A stretch of DNA of 64,000 nt from Amphibalanus amphitrite (taxonomy: Eukaryota > Arthropoda > Thecostraca > Balanomorpha > Balanidae), in the NCBI RefSeq assembly GCF_019059575.1, contig NW_024881587.1, positions 775,001 through 839,000 of the forward strand, written 5' to 3'. Position 1 is the first letter of the stretch. Each line of letters opens with the position of its first letter. The notes beneath the pieces were generated by a model. The model searched no databases, had not been told where the DNA came from, and saw only the letters and a program-made list of their open reading frames with translations. A program made the translations under genes and the position numbers. This document shows positions 22,661 through 35,000 of this stretch, one piece after another.

Positions 22661-25613
22661 CTCGTCGGTCTGCCCGTCTGCCAGTCCGTCTGTTCAGTGT
22701 CCGTCTGATCGTCTTCTGGTGACAGACGACTGTCGTCGGTGGCACGTCGTCTGCTGCCGTTCGAGCCATGATCACAACGAGAATCGGAGCCTAGGTCTCT
22801 GCCAATGGCGGCAGTTCAGCCTCCACCGAAGTGATGAGCACTGATTGTGCTCAGAAGCCGCTGAGCCTTCCAGCAGAGAAGTGGTCAGCGGTTGGTGCCA
22901 GCTGTTTAGCTGAGACACGGAAGGGCCACGTGCCAGGCTCAATCTCAGACCCTCAGCTGCTCATTGAGCGACACGGCAGCTCCCCAAGGTCTAGCCATCG
23001 GCACTCGACTTGCCAGGTTTACAGGCTTATTTCATTGCCTGTAACGGTAGGAATGCTGCTCACCTTTCTTATGTCACATTTTGCGTTTTAAACAGAACTG
23101 CCCAGTGCCCATCGTGGACAACTTTGTGAGGCACGTTTTCCTGTGTTTCTTGTGAATATTGTCAAGTCCCAGGTCCCAAGAGCCTAGAGCGGAGTACTCA
23201 ACAGAAGTTTAATCTAGTCACATTGTCCAGGCGCCATGTATTTTCGTCACGGTGGCGAATGGCGGTGTGGCACGCCGGTGGCGGTGTCGGTGCCTGATAC
23301 ATGCCGGTGTCGATTGAACGTGTCAAAGTGGGTCGTAGACTCGCTATCGGAGCTACGACAGCCCAACATATCCCCAATATACGACCGGTTACACCGTGTT
23401 CCCCTGTGTGTTTGGGCGGGTGGGGACACCTGTGACGAGTTAACTCCCACAGTTGACCTCTGACCCCAGGTCACAGGCTGGCCGGCAGCCTCCACCAGTG
23501 CCGGCTGGGCCCGGTGCAGTAGGTACCCGGCCGGGTCCGGTGCAGTAGGTACCCGGCCGGGCCCGGTGCAGTAGGTACCCGGCCGGGCCCGGTGCAGTAC
23601 GTACCCGGCCGGGCCCGGTGCAGTAGGTACCCGGCCGGGCCCGGTGCAGTAGGTACCCGGCCCAGCCGTCCTCCCGAGGTCAGCCTGCAGCTGGCTGAGA
23701 GCTCAGCTCGGCCCGCCGTGTACCGCTGCACCGGGTGTGACTCCGGACCCAGCCGTGTCCACAACACCCACCCACCCCTCATCGCCCGTCCCCGTCCGCT
23801 CCAGACGGCCCAACGACCAAAGTACAGCGAAACACAGACAAGGCCCTACTGCTGCCGCCTCCCCAGCAAAACAAACACCCAAAGAATATCAAAGTATTTG
23901 TATTGGGGAGCGCAGTGCCAGGAACGCATAAGACTTACAGAGCCATCAACCGCAACAAGACTTTGGGATTTTTGTGTGATTTAACGTCAGGCGTCCATAA
24001 AAGTGTGTCCAGACCTACCTTATTGAAAGATATCATCAAAGAAAAACAAAGGCGTCAAATAATAACTGTCTTGAACAGAATAGACAACAGGATAGACCCA
24101 TCCAAGTCAGTCACGCAAACATTACAGTAATCTATCGATAGAAACGGGCACTACCGACCAGCACAGGAGATCCAGGGTACTTTGTGCACTGGCTGAAAAA
24201 AAAACGGACTATAATTATGCACACATATAGATAAATATGCTTCGACAACCTGATACCTTGCATTGACATCAACGGTCGAACCGTGGTCAACCGTTAGCAT
24301 CCTAATTCATAAAGCACGCTTCTACGGGCCACTGTCACGCAAACCAACTAAAATATCTACGCACAGCCGTACACTCAAATTCACCTCGTAGGAAGCACCA
24401 CATACCTCAATATATGAAATTACAGAAACCTCGCGTATCAAAAGCTTCTGACAAAAATACACACTTCTGTATCCACGAAAGCACATGAGGCTTTCCCATT
24501 TAGGCAGCATTATCCTGGTACATAACAGCACGCTCTCACTCAACAACGTTCATAGTATAGTTCGGTCCGGTGACTTCACAGTCCATCAGAACTCCCCACT
24601 CGCTGTTATGACCATTCGGAGGCAGGGGCCATCCGCGAGCTGAACTGCATCCCCACCGACTCGGGCCGGGGTACTCTGCAGAGGGGAGTCCGGGGGAGCC
24701 CTGGGGAGACCCGACTGTCCCCGTGGCTGAGCTGACCCCTGCAGGGACTCACGGGAGACAAACAGAACGTCCTGAACTCCCGGCTGTCAGCCTGAACCCC
24801 AAAGGGGCTGACCTCGCCACTGATATGACCGGGATTACCGCGGATGTGTGTTATCAGGGCACTGGGCGGTGTTTCACGGGACGCTGCTACCACGCTGCTA
24901 TCAAATTGCGCGAGCTGACGTCACACTTGTGGTAGTGTTGGAGCAATGGGCCTGTTGATGTTTCCATGGAAACCCAATTTGACACGTGTAAAAGCAGCTT
25001 GCTGCTATCACGGGTGAAACAGGGCCCTGGACAGCGAACCCACAGTCCAGGATACTGCAAAACAAACGGGTGACGTTGGAATCCGTTCTGAAAACATACA
25101 TATTAGAATATTCAGGTAGATATGCGGCTTACGAGCAACTACCATATGGACTCACGGCAAGCAAGCTTGCTCAAGAATTTGCTTTGGTATTCACACCTTG
25201 GACGGGACACGATATCTGCTCACACGTATAAATCGCCCTAAGCTTGCAGCTATCTGCCCGGTGCTAAAATTGAGCACCGCTAACACCCCATGACCCATGC
25301 AAAGTAGCGAAACATACATACAAGGGCCATGTTTCACGGCTTGGCGTCGTCAGTTGTTGGCCAGTTTGCGGTTCGGCACAGCCTCACGATAAGTTCAGAC
25401 TGGAGCCGGCCATGGTTCGGAAACATGCATCCAGTCAGCACGGCAGTCAGCCTCACAACCCCCACAACACAAACGGTCCCACAAACCGGCTTCACTGGCT
25501 ACACACGGCTGCCGTTACCCGCACGGCGTCCCAGGCACTACAGTTACGGCTCCACCGCAGTCATTTCGCAGGCACATAGAGCGGCGGCTAGGCGGGGGCG
25601 GGGGCGGGGGCGG
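22661..25613. other. convergent intergenic region / 3' UTRs
   Basis: Contains the 3' ends of both genes and the 29-bp minisatellite. No clear AATAAA on either strand close to the stops. No other coding potential supported. Confidence 0.55.
23505..23665. repeat. 29-bp minisatellite
   Basis: About five units of CCGGTGCAGTAGGTACCCGG plus CCGGGC, between the convergent gene ends. Confidence 0.93.
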
Positions 25614-26079
25614 CTAGCTCCGCCTGAAGCCGGCCGTGGGCGGCGGCGGCGGCGGCGCGGCACCCTCCTTCCTCTCCACGGTCGGGTCCATGCCGACGGG
25701 GCCGCCCGCCGCCGGCGGCAGCTGCAGCGGCCGGCCGCCGACCGAGCGCGCCCCGCCCGCCCCGGCAGCGGGGGCGGGGGCGGGGGCGGCCGGGGCGGGT
25801 GGGCCGGGCACCCCGGCTGCTATGAGCGGTACGTCCTCCACCGGGCCGGCCTCCGACACCACCACAGGTATGGGGGCCACCGGGGGCGCGGACAGGGTCG
25901 GGGCGGACACGGAGGCGGCGGCGGGGGCGGTGACTGTACCCGTGGCGGCCTCCGAGGTGCTGCTGGCGGCGGCTGGCTCCGCCTCCGTGGACGACTCCGT
26001 CTTCAGCACCTTGTCAGCCTCGATACCAGACTCCCGCAGAGTTTCCTTCAGGATCATGAGCAGCGTGTCCTCAGAGTCC
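25614..26079 (-). CDS. SEC23IP: terminal exon with Ala/Pro-rich tail
   Basis: Acceptor TTCGCAG. Completes Trp and encodes [20 protein letters not shown], matching the family end, then an Ala/Pro/Val-rich tail of over 100 residues to TAG (25616-25614). The tail has no counterpart I recall in vertebrate proteins, which end soon after this motif. C-rich GCCCCC repeats (25589-25612 on the other strand) follow the stop directly. Confidence 0.87.
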
Positions 26080-29000
26080 CTGCGAAAGGCATAACGGGAG
26101 GCGTCACTACTCACTCCATCGACTTGACAGTCATTAAAGAACAAAAAGATCCAACATCCAAACAGTGCATCAAATGTGTACTACAAAGTAGACACAGCCC
26201 ACGCAGCATATGCTACCCACAGACGCGCGTCGGGCCAGCATATCTGCACTGACTGCTGGGCGCCGAGGCTTTCCGCGACTCACCAGTAGCAGAGGTGGCT
26301 CTGGAAGGCGAACACGTACTCGTTGAGCGACTCGAACGGCCGCTCCTGCAGCACGTAGTCGACGCGGCGGCCTCCGTTCAGCGACCCCACCTGATGGGTC
26401 GGGATGGGTCAGAACTACAGGTGTTCGCTGACTCAGAGGTGACAAGAGGGTAGGTATTCAACTAAAAAAGGTATGCATGTCCAAAGATAGCTAAAAAAAG
26501 GGTTGGCGAGCCATGGTTCGGCCCCTCACTGCGTTTTAGGAAAGAGTGATAAGTTTCCCCAGTCTTTCAAAAGATGGGAATATTTCAAATGGTGTAACTT
26601 GTGAGCAAAATATAGCCGCCGCTTTCAAGGAATATGCCCGTCCTCAGGTGGGGTCGCACTGACCGGTCCTGTGGGCTCCCCCGTCTGCTCCTGCTGTGGC
26701 TGCTGCTGCTGCTGCTGCTGTCCGTCCGTCGTCTCCTCCGTCGTGTCCATGTCGGCAGTGACCGAGGCAGAGGTCTCGGTGGTCGACATCCAGCCCAGGC
26801 TGTACACGGAGCCGATGGTGCTCTGCAGAGACGACATGAGCCGCTGCTTCAGCTCTGTGCCCATCCGAACCACCTGCTCCTTGATCTCTGTGGGGAGGCG
26901 AGGGCGGGAGAAGCCAGAAGGTCAGTCAGTACACCATGCTCTTTGATCTCTGCGGGGAGGCGAGGACGGGAGAAGGTCGGTCAGTACAGTACACCATGTT
27001 CCTTGATCTCTGCGGGGAGGAATGGGGAGGAATCAGTCAGCTGCAGCAGTCATAAGTGGTGAGGTCGGATAACAAGTGGATGAGCTGTAGCAGACTGATA
27101 TAGCCCCGTCTCAGTGGACTGGCGCCGGCCCGCTATCACCGCTTATCAATGCAAACTGTCGCGGCAGCCGACCTGACTCTCCGCGGCCCTGGATTGTACC
27201 ATATTCATTTATTCTGTTTACGTTACCAGGTGGTGGTGCCTCGATTTAACCCTCGCACGACCAGGCCATTTCTCATAACACGAACGACCAGGGGGGGGGG
27301 GGTTGTTACGACCCCCCCCTGGCGTTTCGAAACGGAAGGTCGTAGAGCTTAGCGGAAAAAACCAACGGATTGCTCTCAACGAGATCTCGCGATTGGTGGT
27401 ATATTTTTTGGTCCTAGGTCAACATTTGACCTACTTTTGACCGGTCAAAGGTCAAATTTTCGGAAAAATAGACTTTTTCAACTTTCGGCGGCGATTGCGG
27501 CAAAACGGTGGGAGATATCGACTTGAAACCTTCACTATCGTGTTCCTTGATCAATTCTCTATCGTTTGGTATGTATTTCGTTTCCCTAGCTCTAAAAATG
27601 GCGCGTTGGGAGCGCCGGAAGTCGGCAAGGTCACAGTCGGCGGCAGAAATTCGAAAAATCAAAATTTAAATTTTTGAAATCTGATTGTATTTTTGGATTT
27701 GGGAGGTCCATTTGCTCCCTATAGAAGCTAATATTGCTGCATATTCCCATTGAGGTGACAAGAATTAGCAAAATAGTGGTTCGGGCGCTTTTCAAAAATA
27801 GTACCGGACGCTGTTCCTCTTGTGACGTCATAGCTCCGTGACCTGACCTGACCCGGTCAAATTTCTTATACCATATGATAGCCAATACTTGCCCCAACAT
27901 GCATGGGAAGTTTCATCACGATCCATCAACCGATGTCCGTACCACCGGCAGGAAACCTCGGGCGTTGGCACTCAGTTTGTGAAAATCCGGCCGGAGGCTG
28001 TACCTCTTATGACGTCATAACTCCGTGACCTGACATGACCCGATCAATTTTTTTTCGGCAAAAGATGCGCAAAGGTTGCCCCAGAGGGTATTGAAAATTT
28101 CAGCCCGCTACGACAAGCCGTTTAGCGTGCACTTCGAAAAAACCTCAGGGGGGGGGGTTGATACAACCCCCCCCCCCCTAGGCGTTCTAGGGTTAAGCAT
28201 CAGCTTTTGCACCACCACCTGGACTATTTACTTATTTCCATTTTATGTCTAATAAATGTGTTTTGTTGTTGTTGTTGTAGGGATAGAATAGAACAGCACG
28301 TTGGACGGCTAACGCCATATTCCGGGCAATGAGGACACTAACGCTTCACAAAGCTCTGTCCGAATGTTTTTAACGAAAACACAACATTAAAGCAGCTCAA
28401 GTTCACAAAACCACCAGCCCCCGCCAACACCTGGCGCCCTCTCCCCGCTACCCCCGGCTCGCCCTTCCCACCAGCCTCTCACCAAGGTGCATGCGTTTGC
28501 GTCCCTTGTGGTGGGGCACGAGCACGGGCCGGCGGCGCACGTTGGCGGCGTCGATCAGCGGCTCGATGCGGAACGAGACCGGGTCGAACGGGTGGTAGAT
28601 GTTGAACACGCTGCCACACGTGGGCAGACGGAACTCGGCGCCCAGCTGGCTCACGCCGCGGATACGCAGGAACAGCGCTGAAAACGGCAGTCAGAAAGGT
28701 CAGGTCGCGCCAGTCGGCCAGGCCACAATAGTGAGTCTATGCTTAATACAGCTTAAGTTCCATGTTTAGTCACACACAAGAACAAAAACTGAAAATTGAA
28801 ATTAATTTGAAAATGACAAATGTTGATATAATATCGCAAAATACTCGAAAGCGTAATAAGGACAACAGAGTAAAAACGCCTAACTACAAAGTCCAAAAGA
28901 AGCATGATTAATTCACCCACCAAATACTCTCGCTGTAGTAACTCCACTTCATTCAAAGCACCGCCCTGTTTCCATCGCACTCCTACTCCCCACCTACTCT

Positions 29001-32000
29001 ATTCCTGTCGCCTCCCCGCTCCCAGAGCCACCGGCAGCGGCCGTCACTGACCGATGGGACTGCCCATGCCGAAGAAGCAGGCCGGCCTGAAGGCCAGCTG
29101 CGGGTAATGCATGGCCGGCTGTCCCGTGTTCGTGTCGTACGAGACGGTAACCGTGTCCACACCCGGCTGGAGCGGCAGGGCAGAGCGGGTCAGACACGCG
29201 GCAAGTGTGTTGCGCGGGTCTTGGTACGGGCGGGGTACAAATACATATAAAATAGACCCTAGCAAAATATTTAAGTTTTCAGATTAGTATATTGAAAACA
29301 GTTTCAGTTCTAGTCCACAAGACGCCAGGACCTCCCGCCCCACCCCGTCACACCGCCGTACCTTATTGTTTGCCTTGTCCCTCCAGTGGAGGAGTCGGCG
29401 GCGGGCGCCCAGCGGCAGCCCCAGCTCCTCCACGTCCTGGTCGGTGAGCAGTCGGAGGGTGGCCACGTCCGTCACCTCTGCCCGGCGCAGAGTGTCGCCG
29501 TGCTGCTCCAGACTGAGGGCGCGCAGCAGCGCCGAGTACCGCTCCTCCTCCGACAGCTGGCCGTCCTCGGGGCTCTCCGACGACGGCTGAGGAGCGCGGG
29601 CCAGAGGTTAGAGGCAGGCAGGGGCTGCTGGGACAGTTGAGCTGCCTCAGACTGGCTGACAGAAACGGGACAGGTGCCATCAGAAACTTGATAAAAAATT
29701 AAAGCAAAAGACAAATGAAAAATAAACTGACACTTGAACTTCGAGTTACAAGTACTGAGAGCCGAGTATTAAGCATTAATCACCAAGTGGTAAAAATATA
29801 GTGGGGTAGGCATCAAGAACAAAGCAACAGCCTCCAGGTAGAGTCCCGAGCCCCGAGTCGCTGACACGGACCTCCGCGTCTGGCGCCTCGCCGGTCTGGT
29901 TGGAGAGCAGGTCGAACAGGATGAGCGAGCCCAGACTGTGGCCGGCCACCGACACAGAGCCGCGGAACTCGGGGTTACGCTCGCAGAACTTGCCGTAGAT
30001 GGAGTTGATGTCGTCGCCCACCGTTTTCAGGATCACCTAGCCAAAGAAAAGACACACGGATAAGTGGTCTGCAGGCAGTGACAAAGGCGTCTGATGGCTC
30101 ACTAAACCTTGAACACATTACGATACGGAACGCGTTCAATTGAAACGTTTCAGATTTGCACTGATGGCTATAATGCCGCAGAGAATTCATGCCAGTGTTT
30201 TGCCACACGATGTGTAATGTTTTCATCCAACGGTTCTCAAGTTCTACATGGTGTCATGGTGTCACCGTTCAGCCCTGTACCGTGCAAACGGTGCTCTGTT
30301 CGTCCTCGCTCCCCCACCTGGCAGAAGATGGGGCTGGTGTAGTAGAGCACGTCCACGATGGTGTCGTTGGTGAACTCCCTCAGCAGCGGGATACTGGGCA
30401 GTGTGATGAGCCGCAGCGCCTCGTCCAGGCCGCCGGCGGCGCCGTGCAGCGCGTGGTGCCAGCTGATGGGTAGGAACTCGACCCGGCCCAGCTGGCCCGC
30501 GGAGAGAGCCGAGCTGAAGTGGGAGCGCGCCATCTCCGCAGCCATCGTCCGCATGTCGTCCACTGGGTGTGCAGAGAGGAGGGAGGGAACAGTCAGAGCC
30601 TGGGGTCGGCCGCCATCGTCCACATGTCGTCCACTGGGTATAGAGGGAGGAGGGAGGGGGCGGTCAGGGCCTAGGGTGGGCCGCCTGCGGCCGCATGTCG
30701 TCCACTGGGTGTGCGGGGAGGAGGGAGAGGGTGGTCGGGGCCTAAGGTCATGCCGTCCACTGAACATGAAGAGGGAGGAGGGTCAGTCGGCGCTTAGGGG
30801 ACATCATAGCAGGACTGTGTATTGAGAAAGGAGGGTGGGGGCATGCAGGACTGGGTACATTTCAGTCTGATATGGCTATGCTATTGATTTCTTTTAACAA
30901 GTCTTCTGTCTCCATATCAGTACCCATCCCCAGTGCAGTCCTTCCCCCAGTTCTCTGCACCACTGACCGCACTCGGTGACCTTGCGGAACTTGAGGTCGC
31001 ACCAGGAGCCGATGCCGTGCACGACAAACACCAGGTGGTTGACGAGCTCGGGCTCGTCGGCCGGGATGCCGGCACCCTCGACCGTGTTCCATCCGCGCCG
31101 CATCTGCCGCGGCCGGCTCGGGTCGTCCTGCGGGGGAGAGGGCGGGGTGACGGAGCGCAGCTACCGGCTGACGGCGGCGACCGGCACCGCAGCTATGCCG
31201 AGCTACAGATGACAAGGCTAACCTGTGTTCCGAGACATACAAAAAAATCGTCGGGGCATAGTAAGCACTGAGCAACACATACACATGTGTGGAATAATGG
31301 CTGAATGGCTGATGAAAGGAAAATGAAAGGAAGAACGAATAACACTGGTCACTAGTGGGCATTCAATTCAAATTACAAGGATGACCATCAGTTAACAGAA
31401 ATACTAAGGTCAGGCTAAATGGGAGGGCAGTACTACAGGAACTGAAATACCACAGTTAAAACGTTTCAGTTATAACACATTGCATTTTCGTCACGAGCCT
31501 TCGTCACGAGCCATGAACGGGAAAAGCAGTATGGATTATCGGTGCTACCTAACAGTAACCTTCAAAACGATAACATCGGCTCGAATGTAAACACATTTTT
31601 GATGCAGCTACTATTCCATCAATAAGAGGTCTGTAAACATTTACAAGGAGCCCCGATCCGAGCTATTCCAGATTTTAATTGATCAACGATGCATCGAGCT
31701 GAAGAGTCAATTTACAACTAAAAAGAATCAACTATTACGGATTGACATTTCATGGTACCTACCACACATAGAAACAACGAACAAAAGTACCCATCTCTCC
31801 CGTCATATTTGGCACCAAAATAAAAATAAAACGTTATAACCGTTTTGCTCTAAAAGCTACCGAACTGCTTTGGGCGATAGACTGTGCCGCACCGCACGCC
31901 ACCGCCTGACGGGTATACTGTGCCGCACGGTCCGGACCGCCTGATGGATATACTGTGCCGCACGGTCCGGACCGCCTGATGGATATACTGTGCCGCAGGG

Positions 32001-35000
32001 CCCGGACCGCCTGACGGGTATACTGTGCCGCACGGCTCGAAACCGCTATGCAAGGAATCCAGGCCTGTGCCAGCCGAATTTTCATGTGCGAAAGGTAGTT
32101 CTGCCTACAGAGTCATACGGTACATGACGTTTCTGTGCTCATTGTTTCGTCCGTGTCACCCTCCTTACCGGCATGGTGACCTCCTCCCAGGCGTGTGTGA
32201 TGCCCGGGCGGGCGGGGGGGGGGAGTGTTTCGTCCGTGTCACCCTCCTTACCGGCATGGTGACCTCCTCCCAGGCGTGGGTGATGCCCGGGTGGTGGACC
32301 AGGCAGCCGGGCGAGTGCAGCACCACGTAGCCCTCCTCCCCGAGCTGTACGTCGCGGTGCCACTGGCCCGTCCGAGACGACTCCTCGTATATCTCCTGTG
32401 AGCAGGAAACGGCAGACGGGCGGTCAGGGATAGTTCAGGGACGGTCAAGGATGGTTCACGGTGCCACTGGCCCGTCCGGGACGACTCCCGTATATCACCT
32501 GTGAGCAGGAACCGACGGACGGTCAGGAAAGGTTCAGTAATTATCCGAAAGGTTTTCCTAAGAAATTTTCGCGATATGCATACATTTGAATGTGGATGAT
32601 TTTTCCGTCCGACTTCAAACTTTCCGAACATGTTCAGCCCAACTTCTGTATTCCTGTTCATTTACATGCTTGCCCACTACGTGATCTTCGCGCCCGAACA
32701 ACCACAGCATACCGGCGGCTCCTGAGCTCGCGCCACCTCACCTCCAGTTTTTCAGCCACGTGCTCCTCATAGGGCATGAACTTGGCCTCGTGCACGCCGC
32801 GAGAGAACCAGGAGCAGCGGCGCACCGTGCCGGGAGCGCACTCCCAGTAGACGGGCAGCAGCGAGCGGGCTGCCACGTCGACGTCGTAGCGCCGGCCGAG
32901 CACCGGTACCAGCCGGCCCGTACCTGCCGACCGTCACCCGGGGTCACCGGAGGGGATCGGGGCAGCGGGGGAGACGGGCTCCAGTCGGCCCGCGCCTGCC
33001 GACCGGTCACCGGGGGTCACCGGAGGGGATCGGGGCAGCGGGGAAAGACGGGCTCTAGGAGGCATTGTCCCTTTTTTCTCTTGTGTATATATTTTGTATG
33101 ACAAACTCCGTACTATTCGATACGGCTCGACAAAAACCAACATGCACTTCATCACTTAACCCTCGCCGGAACTATTGGTTTTCTACATACGCGCCGGCCG
33201 AGGGGGGGGGGGGGGCGGGTACGACCCCCCCTCGCCGTTTCGCCCCTGGTGGAGCTAGCGCGTCGCGGAAAAAACGAGCGTGTGCGCCGTTACGAGACAC
33301 AGAGATTGGTACCCGATTTTAAGGTCCTAGGTCAACCGGTGACCTCTGAGGTCAGGTCAAGTGCCCCAAGGTACGGTTCAGTTTTTGGTGAATAACTTCG
33401 CAAAAAATGGCCGCAGAGCCGCGATTTTGGCAGCATCGTGTTTGTCTCGCTCAGGCGCGTCGAATGATACGAATGATATACTTTTTGTTCGTGTCAGGTC
33501 AACTTGGGGTGTTGACCTCAGGTCAAGGTCAGGTCAGCACCCCCAGGTCACGAAGTTGGTCGAAAGAGGTCATGTCGCATATCATTCGATTCGGCAGGTC
33601 TTCCTGAGTCCATTGGTGGCTTTCCCGACTCGCTAGCTCAATTTGATCAAGAGTTATTGACGAAAAACGAATATGACCTTGATGACGTCATAAATGACGT
33701 CACGCAAGGTCAACATTGCAAAAGTGACGCATCTAACCTTGAAAGGAGTGCATCAAATCACGATTCTGTGTGCTTGAGATAGTTGGAGATCGTTCCCGGC
33801 GCCAGAATAGCAGTTTTCATTTTTCCCCATTGACTTATAATGGTGAGGTCACGAAAATGACCTGACCTCATATGACCTTTAGGAAAAATCCGAGATATAC
33901 AAGTTGTAAGACTCATAATGGATACTAGATCCTGCAAGTTTCATTTCCCTGCGACATCTCCTCTGGCAGTGAGGGCGTTGCGAAGTTGCGACATCTGAAG
34001 ACCGTGCAGAGGTTCACTTATGACGTCATAGGTCAGTGACCTGACCTGACCCAAAAATGCGGTTGGTGTCAAAAGATCCGGCTTGAATCAAAGGTCAGGT
34101 ATGCCAAGTTTCAGCTCTCTATCGCCAGCGTGTTCGGAGCTATCGCGAAAAAAACCCTATGGGGGGGGGGGGCGGCACCCGCCCCCCCCCCCTCGGCCGG
34201 CGAGGGTTAACCCTAGCTTTAACTCCATATGACTTTATAGGAAAATCAAAATAAAAGCATTCAAAAACAGAGCGAAATCCCAGTCTAGAAACAGGCAGCA
34301 CGCTCTCTTTTCCGCCAAGCCCTAACGGAAGAGTTACGGACTGAGGGACATTTGTGACATTTAGCACCAACAGTGAAACACGAAAGATGACAAATCGCCG
34401 GATTATGTAAAATTCTACAAAAATGCATATCAGTAGTCAATTTCAAAGCACAAGTGAAATGCCGCAAGGTTTTTTATGCACGATGCACGATGGTAAACCT
34501 ATTGGCAATCAGGAGCAAAAGAGTTAATCGTGGGGCCCCTAAAATATGAAGGTATCGCATGAGATGAGAGAGAAATGAGACATTTGAGATAAGATAAGAC
34601 ATTAAACAAATACCAGATTGCAGAAAGAATAGAATACAGGCACGAAAACCGCATTGCCAGGACTCAGATTTGATTACCAGATTTTCAAATGCAAAATAAA
34701 GTGAAAATGGATCATGTTTCAGTATTCTCAGATTTCAATGGTGAATGGCTTATGTGTAGGACATTTAATTAAATCAAATGGTGACCTTCAAAAGAAAACA
34801 ATTAATTGACCATAAGTTGTAGCATGCAACTCTAAGCAATACCAGCGACAAATTTGAGACAAGACACACAACCGACACCCCCAGAGTACGTTTACTCACC
34901 GGCTCGGAAGGCCGCCTCTATGGCGTCGCTATCGGCCCTACTGAACGGCTCCCAGTGCGGCTGGTCCTTCCGCTTCCTCTCCCTGCCGCCGCTCTCCCGG

